Below, in pieces: positions 27,331 through 35,694 of a stretch of DNA of 64,000 nt; within the stretch, counting starts at the first letter, position 1, and the number at the start of each line of letters is the position of its first letter. The notes beneath the pieces are model-generated. The model ran no database searches. It saw only the letters and a program-made list of their open reading frames with translations, and was not told where the DNA came from. Origin of the DNA: ECT2AJA-110-A sp035399845 (GTDB taxonomy: Bacteria > Planctomycetota > Phycisphaerae > UBA1845 > UTPLA1). The stretch is from contig DAOPJV010000003.1 in assembly GCA_035399845.1 (NCBI GenBank), positions 116,159 to 180,158 on the forward strand, read 5' to 3'. Made by a program: the position numbers and the translations under genes.

Positions 27331-27366
27331 ATCGTCGCGCCCACCACCACTGAAGTGGTGGGCCAC
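27331..27366 (-). repeat. Hairpin repeat, GTGGCCC family (copy 2, inverted)
   Basis: CCACCAC TGAA GTGGTGG (27344-27361), with flanks ATCGTCGCGCCC and GGCCAC, is the same family in the opposite orientation with a different stem sequence. Copies 1 and 2 make an inverted pair about 50 bases apart, as in bacterial interspersed mosaic elements. Confidence 0.7.
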
Positions 27367-27514
27367 GCGCCTCATTTCCGAAACACAACCCTTCAACCGC
27401 AGGCGCCCAGTAGCCGGTAGGCGGTCCAACCGTCCGGGAACCGCTATCCGGTCAGCCTCGAATTCGCGCGCCGTTCCTTTTACGTCGGCTGGCAAAGCAC
27501 CTATCATCGATCGC

Positions 27515-28777
27515 ATGCAACCGCTTCCGTCCAACGCGCCGCTCCGCGCCTTTCGGCCCGTTCCGAAGACTGGCGTCATCTTCGTCATGGAAGAAGCCAT
27601 GTCGCGCGGCTATCACGCCGGCGACGCCGACTGGGTCAATCTGGGGCAGGGCGCGCCGGAAACCGGGCCCCTGCCGGGCTCACCGCCACGCGTCGATCAG
27701 ATCGTCGTGGCCGACACCGCGCGCGAATACGCCCCCGTCGGCGGTCTGCCCCAGCTCCGCGCCGCCGTCGCCGCGCTGTACAACCATCGCTATCGACAGG
27801 GCAAGTCGTCGCAGTATGGCCCGGAGAACGTGGCGATCTCCTCCGGCGGCCGGGCGGGTCTCACGCGTGTCGCCGCGGCGCTGAATCGCGTACACCTCGG
27901 GCATTTCCTACCCGACTACACGGCCTACGAGGAACTGCTCGAACTCTTCCGCGACTTCCTGCCCATTCCGATCCTCAACAAGGATCGCCGCCTGCCGGAC
28001 GCCGATCGTCTGCGGGACGAGATCATCGGCCGCGGCCTCGGCGCCCTGCTTGTATCGAATCCCTGCAATCCGACGGGCGACGTCATTCACGGCGACGCCC
28101 TCGACGGCTGGGTGAATCTCTCGCGCGAGTCCGGCTGCGCGTTGATCTTCGACGAGTTCTATTCGCACTACATCTACGACGACGCGGCCCGACACGGCGT
28201 CGCCAACAGCGCCGCGGCCCATGTCGATGATGTCAACGCGGATCCCGTGCTGATTCTCGATGGCCTGACGAAGAGCTGGCGTTATCCCGGCCTGCGACTT
28301 TCCTGGACGCTGGGCCCGGCCGACGTGATTCAGGCGATTACGTCCGCCGCGTCCTTCCTCGACGGCGGCGCGCCGCACGCCGTCCAGGCGACGGCCGTGG
28401 AGCTGCTGAGTCCTGCAATCGCCGACGCCGAGGCCCGCAGCATCCAGGCGGAGTTCGCTCGCAAGCGGCGATACATGATCGATCGCATCCGCGAGATCGG
28501 ATTCGTCCTCGACTTCGAACCGCCGGGCGGCTTCTACTGTTTTGCGTCGCTCGAGAATCTGCCGCCCCACCTGCGCGACGGCATGGACTTCTTTTACGAA
28601 GCGCTCAACTACAAGACGATCACTGTGCCGGGCCGCTTCTTCGACGTGAACCCCGGACAGCGCCGCAGCAACATCGCATCGCGAATGAACGGATTCGTCC
28701 GCCTCAGCTATGGACCTGGCATGGCGGACCTGGAAAAGGGACTCGATCGTCTCGCCAGGCTGTGCGCCACGACGTGA
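27515..28777 (+). CDS. Class I/II PLP-dependent aminotransferase
   Basis: 420 residues. Fold-type I features: VNLGQGAPE near the N-terminus, YAPVGGLPQLRAAVA, SNPCNPTGDV (cofactor and substrate contact), FDEFYSHYIY with the PLP-ring Asp, and Lys253 in DGLTKSWRYPGLR as the Schiff-base lysine. It transfers amino groups between an amino acid and a keto acid; substrate specificity is not evident. The N-terminal 30 residues before the conserved core may be overlong, but no better start is obvious. Convergent with the patatin gene 23 bases away and otherwise unlinked. Confidence 0.9.
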   Translation: MQPLPSNAPLRAFRPVPKTGVIFVMEEAMSRGYHAGDADWVNLGQGAPETGPLPGSPPRVDQIVVADTAREYAPVGGLPQLRAAVAALYNHRYRQGKSSQYGPENVAISSGGRAGLTRVAAALNRVHLGHFLPDYTAYEELLELFRDFLPIPILNKDRRLPDADRLRDEIIGRGLGALLVSNPCNPTGDVIHGDALDGWVNLSRESGCALIFDEFYSHYIYDDAARHGVANSAAAHVDDVNADPVLILDGLTKSWRYPGLRLSWTLGPADVIQAITSAASFLDGGAPHAVQATAVELLSPAIADAEARSIQAEFARKRRYMIDRIREIGFVLDFEPPGGFYCFASLENLPPHLRDGMDFFYEALNYKTITVPGRFFDVNPGQRRSNIASRMNGFVRLSYGPGMADLEKGLDRLARLCATT

Positions 28778-28800
28778 TCCCGTCGGGTCGCGTCGCGCCA

Positions 28801-30258
28801 TCATTCGCGCGTCATCGATTTCGTGATCAACTCCCTGCCGAGGGCGATCAGATCGTCCACATCACGCTTCGGCAGAAACAGGCTTGTCGGAATCTCGTCG
28901 AACCTGGCGCGGCGCTCGGCGTCCTCAATCTGGTGAAAACCAATGTGCAGGAATTCTCGCTGAACCTCGGCGCGATTCGATCGAAATTTCACTTCGGCCT
29001 CGGGACAGGCGGCGCCCACGGCAAGGGCCGCGGACTCGTAGATCCGGGGTTCCTCGCACATCAGATGATTCATGATCCGAACGAGCGCGTCGGAGTAGTT
29101 GTCCACGCCGATGGAGGCGGCCTGGAACGTCTGCATGAAGATTCCCGGCGATGTCGCGCGATCCTCAATGGGCATATTCGAACTGACGCCCGCGTCGACC
29201 GTGATCACGATAAGCCGCTTGATTCGACCCGCGTCGATCATCTCTTCGATTTCGCCGTGCTGCATGGAATCAATCACATGACGCAGGCCCAGGTTGTCGA
29301 CCAGACCGCCGTCGCCAAGGAAAAGATACCTGTGCCGCGATCGATCCAGGTCATATTGGCCCGTCCCCGGATCGGGCTGGCGCGTCGCGATGTGGTGCGC
29401 CCACTTCTGCAGGCGTGACTCGTAGTCCGCCGACTTCGCGGCCATCACGTGATGATGAATGACATCCATCTCGGCGAGCGGCTTGTGGTATTTCATCCGC
29501 AGCGGACTGAACACGACGGGAAACGCCGACGACGCCGCCACGGCCCAGCCCACGGGCACGCTGTCCAGATTCGACGCCAGCAGGTCGAAGTCCTGCTGGG
29601 TGAACTCGACGCGCGTCGACGTCGCGATGTTTGTCGAGTTGATAACGATGAAAGGTCGTTGATTTCGCCGCCGCAGATCGCCGTAGGTGTATCCCTCGAA
29701 AATCCGATCGTCGTAGTAGCTCGCCGCCACGTCCGTCCGATCGAGCACCGCCGAGGGGAGGCGAAAGGCGATCCTCGGATCCAGCATCTGCCGGACGATT
29801 TCCATCGGCAGGTTCAGATCCAGGAAGCGTCTGCGGAATTCGCCTTCGAAGAAGGCGTCCCCCCAGGCGCCGTATCCCATGGCGGCGAAGGATCCACCCG
29901 AGACGGACGAAATGATGTCGAGCTCATCGAGCATCACGCCCTTTCCGCCGGGCGCCGGAAGTTCACGCAGCCCCTCCATCACGCCATACGCCAGGGCCGC
30001 GGCCCGCGCGCCGCCGCCCGACAAGGTCAGGCAGACGAACGTCTCGTCGCTGTTGTTGGGCCCTTTTTCGATATTCGCGAAGCGATAACCGCCGGACGGC
30101 TCATATCGCTTCAGGCGTTTGTTGACGGTCTCCGGAAAAATGCACGCCGCGTGCGCGCCGAACATCCCGAGCGCCAGACACAGGTTCAACCACGCGCGAT
30201 GTCGGCCGACGCTTCGATACACTCGTCCCGACTCAATTTCGCTGTCCCGTCGGCCCAT
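28801..30258 (-). CDS. Patatin-like phospholipase lipoprotein
   Basis: 485 residues. The signal peptide ends in AHAAC (Cys39), so membrane-anchored. The patatin domain has the oxyanion loop SGGGARAAALAYGV (80-93), nucleophile Ser120 in SSVSGGS (the usual first Gly of GXSXG is Ser) and the catalytic Asp in LFLGDGGLVDNLG. Such enzymes hydrolyse acyl esters of lipids through a Ser-Asp dyad. A long N-terminal n-region precedes the hydrophobic core, as is frequent in planctomycetes. Monocistronic. Confidence 0.88.
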   Translation of the reverse strand: MGRRDSEIESGRVYRSVGRHRAWLNLCLALGMFGAHAACIFPETVNKRLKRYEPSGGYRFANIEKGPNNSDETFVCLTLSGGGARAAALAYGVMEGLRELPAPGGKGVMLDELDIISSVSGGSFAAMGYGAWGDAFFEGEFRRRFLDLNLPMEIVRQMLDPRIAFRLPSAVLDRTDVAASYYDDRIFEGYTYGDLRRRNQRPFIVINSTNIATSTRVEFTQQDFDLLASNLDSVPVGWAVAASSAFPVVFSPLRMKYHKPLAEMDVIHHHVMAAKSADYESRLQKWAHHIATRQPDPGTGQYDLDRSRHRYLFLGDGGLVDNLGLRHVIDSMQHGEIEEMIDAGRIKRLIVITVDAGVSSNMPIEDRATSPGIFMQTFQAASIGVDNYSDALVRIMNHLMCEEPRIYESAALAVGAACPEAEVKFRSNRAEVQREFLHIGFHQIEDAERRARFDEIPTSLFLPKRDVDDLIALGRELITKSMTRE

Positions 30259-30479
30259 CTCGTCGTCTCCATCATCCGCGTCGCCCCTCGGCGATTGGCG
30301 AGGAGTATATCGACAGTGCGCGACGATGTGGAATGCGCCTGCCTGGCGGCGGCGTCACTCAGAGCCGCCGTGTCCTCATGGCGGAACGCGCCCGGCGCGC
30401 AGTGCGTGCTTATTACGCTGAGGACAGCGAGGCTCTGACCAGGATGTCTGGTTCCCTGAAACGCCGGATGAACCCAACG

Positions 30480-30517
30480 AAAAAAGGCGGCCCGCGCCAT
30501 TTCAAGCGCGGACCGCC
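30480..30517 (-). terminator. Terminator of the four-gene secreted-protein operon
   Basis: On the minus strand GGCGGTCCGCGC and GCGCGGGCCGCC pair with one mismatch around an eight-base loop and are followed by six T. It starts 26 bases after the stop codon of the dockerin-like mini-protein. Confidence 0.85.
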
Positions 30518-30542
30518 CCTGGGATTCACGATCACTCAGCCG

Positions 30543-30935
30543 TTACTGTGCCAGCAGCAGCGCGACAAAGTCCGCCACCTCGATATTGGCGGCGCAGATC
30601 TGCTGCGGCGTTCCGAGACCGTCAATGTAGACCATGAGGTACTCATCGATATCCCGGCCGTCGATCAGGCCGTTGTTGTCCACATCGCCGAGCAGGCAGC
30701 CCGCGCCGGCGTCGCCGCTGAGGCAGTGCAGGGCCCCCGCGTACAGGTTCGTGTTGCCGTCCGTCGCGAATCCGATCGCCGTCTGTCCGACGATCATGAC
30801 CGAGCCTGGGTTGGCGCCGATCTGGGCGCCCACGGACAGGACGCTGCACGCCTGATCGGCGTCGATTCTCGGCGCCGCCATGAACGTGGCCGCCAGGGCG
30901 ATGAGCGTGAGTTGAATTCGATTGCGTGTCATCAT
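30543..30935 (-). CDS. Small secreted protein with dockerin-like EF-hand tail
   Basis: 130 residues. A signal peptide (about 1-26) is followed by a short beta-rich part with VMIVGQTAIGFATDGNTN and then a dockerin-like segment: GDVDNNGLIDGRDIDEY (calcium-binding loop) and CAANIEVADFVALLLAQ. The order is a circular variant of the tail on the glucoamylase, whose FVAVLLG segment comes before the DxNxDG loop. Last gene of the operon 35465 to 30543 (gap 54 bases to the previous gene), with GGAGAAA before the tandem ATGs. It may be an anchoring or scaffold peptide for the co-expressed peptidases (inference). Confidence 0.8.
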   Translation of the reverse strand: MMTRNRIQLTLIALAATFMAAPRIDADQACSVLSVGAQIGANPGSVMIVGQTAIGFATDGNTNLYAGALHCLSGDAGAGCLLGDVDNNGLIDGRDIDEYLMVYIDGLGTPQQICAANIEVADFVALLLAQ

Positions 30936-30989
30936 CGTATTTCTCCGCGGCGAATCAGGGGGTTTGTTCCCGTCGCCGATGGTTAGCGT

Positions 30990-32003
30990 TTACTCCGCGA
31001 CGACGACGCCGTGCGTCGCCTTCCAGAGCATGGGTTTGTCATAGACGCTGGCCGATCCCTGGTACGTGTCCGGCACGATCCACAATATCGTGTCCTCAGG
31101 CGCCAGGAACGACGCGAAAGGCAACGTCTTGTACGGCCGATGAAACGATCCCGAACCGGGAAGGCTAGGCGCGTCATTCTCCACGAACTTCCAGTCAGCG
31201 GGCGGATACAGAAACGACATGAGTTGAATGTCGATATCGCTGAGGTGACTTCGCTGTCCCATGGACGTCTGCCAGGATTCATTGGGCGGCAGAATGTCGA
31301 GACCCGCACAGATGGAAGGATCATCCGAACAGCAGAATTCCTCGGCGCACGAGCGTCCCGCCCAGCGCGGGCACTCCTCGTCATTGCATTCGCACTCATC
31401 GTCCAGGTCATAGTTACACGTGGAGAAGATGCACTGTCCATAAGACATGATGGAATCGAAGTCCATCCGATCGCGCGGCCAGCCCAGCGAACCCGCATCG
31501 ATGTCGAAGTTGCCGAACTTGCAGTCGTTGATCCGTTCGTACTTCACATCGATGTAGAGGTCGCGATCCGGTCGCTGATGGCTGTGATGGAATCCGAGCA
31601 CATGTCCGACTTCATGAGCGAGCCCGTACAGAATCGCCGACGGCGACCAGCCCGACCAGCTCTCGCGGATATTGAACGTCCGGGCGCCACCTTCACCGCG
31701 ACCGACGCGGGCGTTGCTGCCCTCGCCTTCGCCCGCGTTCTGGATCAGGACGTAGTCGTCTTCGCCGTTTCGCGGAACGAACTGAACATTGGCGACGCCT
31801 TCCCAGACGGCCATGGCGTCCAGGACATACTGCTGGTTCGCCGCAATGAAATCCGGCGCCCACTCGTACGGTACGACGCCGTTCGGCCACAGTTCGGCCT
31901 GCGTCCCGACGTACGTCCCCGCCTCGACTCGATCTGCGGCGATCAGGCACGAGGCCGCGAGTGTCGTCATGATTATCATTGAAAGGTATCTGGCGTTCAT
32001 CAC
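30990..32003 (-). CDS. Secreted astacin-like (M12A) zinc metallopeptidase
   Basis: 337 residues. The signal peptide ends near VEAG (about 26-29). WPNGVVPYEW starts the catalytic domain. The zinc motif is HEVGHVLGFHHSHQRPDRD (130-148), with ligands His130, His134 and His140, catalytic Glu131, and the Met-turn SIMSYGQ. The Arg-x-Asp-Arg-Asp end is the astacin signature, but the family Glu after the third His is Ser141. A Cys-rich insert (about 195-235, CNYDLDDECECNDEECP) is unusual. The C-terminal about 60 residues resemble those of the next peptidase. It is in the secreted operon, gaps of 53-54 bases on both sides. Confidence 0.88.
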   Translation of the reverse strand: MMNARYLSMIIMTTLAASCLIAADRVEAGTYVGTQAELWPNGVVPYEWAPDFIAANQQYVLDAMAVWEGVANVQFVPRNGEDDYVLIQNAGEGEGSNARVGRGEGGARTFNIRESWSGWSPSAILYGLAHEVGHVLGFHHSHQRPDRDLYIDVKYERINDCKFGNFDIDAGSLGWPRDRMDFDSIMSYGQCIFSTCNYDLDDECECNDEECPRWAGRSCAEEFCCSDDPSICAGLDILPPNESWQTSMGQRSHLSDIDIQLMSFLYPPADWKFVENDAPSLPGSGSFHRPYKTLPFASFLAPEDTILWIVPDTYQGSASVYDKPMLWKATHGVVVAE

Positions 32004-32056
32004 ATTCTCCCAGGTCGCCTCCGGCGCCTGAAGACCGGTCTCGCATCAAGCGTGTG

Positions 32057-33385
32057 TCACGGCTCAATGACCGCCGTGCCGATCTCGCACAGGTAGATCA
32101 CCGGTTTGTCGAGGAGGATCTCCTGCCCTTCCTGGTAGACACCGGGCTCCAGGTAACAGACGCTTCCCGCCGGGGCGAACGCGTTCGCGATCAGAACCGA
32201 GTCGATCGGCGCCGTGCAGGAGCCCGTCATGAAGAGCTGGTCGTCGGGCGTCAGGTAGATGTTGATACCGTTGAGGCAGGACTCGATCATCAGCGCGGGG
32301 CCGCCGCCGCGCGGCATGCCGATCTCCAGCTGCACCTGCGCCCACTCCTCCGCGGAAATGCAGGGCTGCGAGTCCAGCATGGCGCGTCGCTCCGCGAGAA
32401 TATCCGCCGCTCGTGGAACGCCGCCCCCGATCAGACCGACGCCGGGCACAAGGTTGGCCCACTCGTTGTAGTCGTCGAGCGTCGTCGTGTTGCCCGTCGA
32501 TCCGCACCAGCCCGAGTTGCCGCCGTTGATGTCCTGGACGACGCCGACGTTCATCACGCCATCGCAATCCCAGTCCACGGGCGTCATCGTCGTGCCGCGC
32601 GTCTCGTCGAGGTTGTTCTCGTCGAGGCTGCACATGCGCCCGAACGAATAGTCGATGTCCTTGAACAGCGACTCGTCCGGCGCCAGTCCCAGCATCAGTG
32701 TCTGCGTGCGAACGCCCGCCAACTGATATCGATAGGACATCACACTGGGCAGGTTCGGCACCTGGGGCCCCACAAACGTCGGGTCCCCCGTATCCGTGTT
32801 CGACGAACAGTCCATCGTGCCGCAGTGCGACAGGCCCAGACAGTGACCGAACTCATGCGCCAGCGTCGCCGCCTGCTCGAAGGGCGTTCCCGTCTGGCCG
32901 CCGAAGTTCCCCAGCGTCACGATCAGGTTCTGACCGCCGTCGGAGCGTCCCGAACTGCCCGACGTGACGCAGGCGGGCGGATTCGCCGAGTTCAATGATC
33001 GATACTGATGGGCGAACACGCAGTAGAACCAGGCCGGATCGTCGCCCGCATGATCGAAATACGTGTCCTTGATCGCCTTGAACGTGCAGGGATCGCCGTC
33101 GTAGGTCCAGAAGTTCCCGCAGTTCGTCATCGGGTCCGTCAACAGCGCGTTGCAGTGCGGAATCTGATCGTCAAGATCGATGATCAGCGTATGCCCCTGG
33201 CACGCGAACATCTGAATCACGGCGTCGAGCACCATCTGGCTCGGCTGATGATCGTGTGAACCGTCGCTGCCCATGTAGTCGATCTCGATGCGGAACGTGT
33301 CCGCCCGGGCGACGCCGACGAGTGACGCGATCGCGACGATGATCGCAGCGCCAGTGAAATGCCTGTATCGTGTTTGTGTTTGCAT
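32057..33385 (-). CDS. Secreted matrixin/pappalysin-like zinc metallopeptidase
   Basis: 442 residues from ATG 33385 (GAGGA upstream; the longer frame to 33460 has no signal sequence). Signal peptide ends near VARA (about 29). The catalytic part has the zinc motif HEFGHCLGLSH and Met-turn PSVMSYRY, giving a metzincin, with many Cys that likely form disulfides. An EF-like DWDCDGVMNVGVVQDING occurs after it. The C-terminal segment ending EPGVYQEGQEILLDKPVIY resembles the first turns of a right-handed beta-helix and is shared in outline with the neighbouring astacin-like enzyme. Second gene of the secreted operon, 40 bases after the fibre-like gene. Confidence 0.85.
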   Translation of the reverse strand: MQTQTRYRHFTGAAIIVAIASLVGVARADTFRIEIDYMGSDGSHDHQPSQMVLDAVIQMFACQGHTLIIDLDDQIPHCNALLTDPMTNCGNFWTYDGDPCTFKAIKDTYFDHAGDDPAWFYCVFAHQYRSLNSANPPACVTSGSSGRSDGGQNLIVTLGNFGGQTGTPFEQAATLAHEFGHCLGLSHCGTMDCSSNTDTGDPTFVGPQVPNLPSVMSYRYQLAGVRTQTLMLGLAPDESLFKDIDYSFGRMCSLDENNLDETRGTTMTPVDWDCDGVMNVGVVQDINGGNSGWCGSTGNTTTLDDYNEWANLVPGVGLIGGGVPRAADILAERRAMLDSQPCISAEEWAQVQLEIGMPRGGGPALMIESCLNGINIYLTPDDQLFMTGSCTAPIDSVLIANAFAPAGSVCYLEPGVYQEGQEILLDKPVIYLCEIGTAVIEP

Positions 33386-33425
33386 GATGGGTCCTCGTGT
33401 TTCCGGAATGACCACAGTCGCCGCC

Positions 33426-35465
33426 TTACTGAAGGCTGACGAGCACCAGCACGAGACCATTCGACGGCGACGTCATCGCCTTGCCGATGATTGCGCCCTG
33501 CGCCGCATCGTGATCCGTGACCTTCATGCAGCAGCCCGGCTTGTCCGATGTCGTCAGCAGATCGCCCGGCTGAATGTCACCCTTCGACGTGTCCACTTTG
33601 CAGTAAACGCGGCCCGTCAGGGCGACTGGGTAGCGACCGTCGGCGATCGATCCCTGCTGTCCCATCATCATGCCCGTGCGAACGCCACCCGCGCCGCTGA
33701 CGATGCCGGCGACCGTTCGATCGTGCGTCTTTCCGGACACGACCAGCGAACCGGGCCTGGCAGGGTCGATGCAGACGACCATGCCCGCCTCGACGCCCGT
33801 CGCCGATCGGATCTCGAACTGCTCCGACAGGTCGCTGCCGCCCGTGATCTGAAGCTCTTCCGTGATGACACGGGCGTCACCGTTGACATCCGTATCCAGG
33901 ATGATTTTGGCGTTGCCCGAGGCGTCGCGCAGCTCCATGTAGGCGCCGTTACCGCTGTTCTGATTGGCGTCGATCACGACCGCCGTCTGACCCGCCTGGT
34001 AGAGCGTGATGCGACCGCTGTCGTTACCGTCGTCACCATCCATGACGGCCGCCACGGCGCCCGCGCGTCGCAGGGTCAGGCTGCCGCCGCTGCCGTCATC
34101 GGCGAGCAGTCGCGCGCCGGAGGTTCCGTTCTTGTACAGTTCCAGGCCCGCGCCGCCGTTGACGCTCCAGGCGTCGAGGACCGCCGCCGTCGTGTTCGCC
34201 CAGCGAAGCTCGAGTCGGCCACCGTCGTCGTCGTTGTCGGCGTCGAGAATGACGCGCGTGCTCACGCCCTCTTTCATGACCAGGCGACCGCTGTCGTCGT
34301 CATCCGTGATGAACGAGAAGACATCCTCGCCGGCGGAGTTTCGCAGCGACAACTCCGGATCGTTCCCCGTGCCGCTGCCGTTCAGTCGGAAGATCTCCGA
34401 GCCGGCGGCGTTCCAGACGTGCATCTGAGGTCCGCCCGGCACGCTCGCCCCGGGGGTTCCCGCGTCGAACCGGAAGATCTCGCGGGCGCCATCACCCAGC
34501 GCCAGACGGGCGCCGTTCGAACCGTCATCACCATCGGCGTGAAGCGTGCCGACGCCATTCGCGTCATAGATGATCATTTCACCCGCGTTGTCCTCGTCAC
34601 CATCGAGCTGAAGCGTCTCGACGCCGCCGTCGTTGAAGAGTGTCAGACCACCGCCGCCGCCGGCGCCCTTGGCGTTGAGCCGGACGGTCGTCGTGATGTG
34701 ATCGCGCATCGTCAGCAGCGACGCGCTGTTGCCGTTGTCGTCCGCCGTCAGCGAGAACGTGAAGACACCCTGGCCGTTGTAGCCCTTGATCGCGCCACCT
34801 TCGTCGCCGCCCGACGTGCCCACCGACTGATCGCCGTCGAGGCTCAGGCCCAGCGCGCCCGACGCCTGGTAGATCTCCATGAAGCCGCCACCGCTGAGCG
34901 AATTGCCGAGCAGCGTCGTCGAGACGGTTCCCGCGATTGTCTTTACGCGACCCGCGGCGCCGTCGGTCTCAACCGTCGTCGTTCCCGCCGAATCGAGGGC
35001 CTTCATCGTGCCGGCGTCGCCGGGCTGACCGAGGACGACGTCGTTCGTCAGTTCCTCGTTCTCCACGCGATCCACGCGAAACGCGTGCGGCACGGACACC
35101 AGGGGGATCCGCGGCGACAGCTCCGGATCGTTGTTCACGCTGACGCCCAGTTCCCGGGCGCCGCCGTCCCAGCTGCTCCGCGAGACGGGGACCATCACGT
35201 TCACGACGCCGCCGGAGACGGTCGTCGCCACCACGATCGGTCCCTCAATGGGCCCGATGACCGGGTGGTAAATCGTGAAGGAAAGGTTGACGGGGCCATC
35301 GGGCAATGGATCGCCGACGCCGTCCGTGAGGAGCGCCTGGAAGCTGATCCGGCTGGTCTCCGTGGAGAAAATCGGCCCCGCGAGCGCCGGAACGGCGGTT
35401 CCGGCCAAAATCAGCGCCGCCGTCAGCAGCGCGAACGATCGCACAGATTTCGGATTTCGATGCAT
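33426..35465 (-). CDS. Secreted repeat-rich fibre-like protein with conserved C-terminal domain
   Basis: 679 residues from ATG 35465 (GGGAG upstream). The signal peptide ends near PALAG. A beta domain (about 30-150) is followed by about fifteen short repeats of the pattern LDxDxxNxGGxLxLxDxxG (about 190-560), suggesting a beta-helix or collagen-like fibre, with Asp-rich calcium-type turns. The C-terminal about 110 residues (GRYPVALTGRVYCKVD, IQPGDLLTTSDKPG, AAQGAIIGKAM, VLVLVSLQ) form a conserved domain known from other secreted and phage tail-like proteins, resembling the peptidase-G2/intramolecular-chaperone type. First gene of the secreted operon. A structural surface appendage is likely (inference). 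Confidence 0.82.
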   Translation of the reverse strand: MHRNPKSVRSFALLTAALILAGTAVPALAGPIFSTETSRISFQALLTDGVGDPLPDGPVNLSFTIYHPVIGPIEGPIVVATTVSGGVVNVMVPVSRSSWDGGARELGVSVNNDPELSPRIPLVSVPHAFRVDRVENEELTNDVVLGQPGDAGTMKALDSAGTTTVETDGAAGRVKTIAGTVSTTLLGNSLSGGGFMEIYQASGALGLSLDGDQSVGTSGGDEGGAIKGYNGQGVFTFSLTADDNGNSASLLTMRDHITTTVRLNAKGAGGGGGLTLFNDGGVETLQLDGDEDNAGEMIIYDANGVGTLHADGDDGSNGARLALGDGAREIFRFDAGTPGASVPGGPQMHVWNAAGSEIFRLNGSGTGNDPELSLRNSAGEDVFSFITDDDDSGRLVMKEGVSTRVILDADNDDDGGRLELRWANTTAAVLDAWSVNGGAGLELYKNGTSGARLLADDGSGGSLTLRRAGAVAAVMDGDDGNDSGRITLYQAGQTAVVIDANQNSGNGAYMELRDASGNAKIILDTDVNGDARVITEELQITGGSDLSEQFEIRSATGVEAGMVVCIDPARPGSLVVSGKTHDRTVAGIVSGAGGVRTGMMMGQQGSIADGRYPVALTGRVYCKVDTSKGDIQPGDLLTTSDKPGCCMKVTDHDAAQGAIIGKAMTSPSNGLVLVLVSLQ

Positions 35466-35694
35466 GTCGTGTCTCCCTTTTGATCTCGATTCAGAAGCGA
35501 ACGCGGGGCCCACAACCCCGCCGTTAGGGAGACTGGCCGCCTCGAGGACCGGATCTTTCATGAATCGCGAACTTTTTTTGCCCGATCCCGAAAATCCGGG
35601 AACCTGACGCGGCGCCCGCCGGGGTAAAAACGCCCGACGGATGGCCGGCGCCATCGTCGAGAAGTCCTCCCGCGTCGGGCTTACAATCCCCCCT

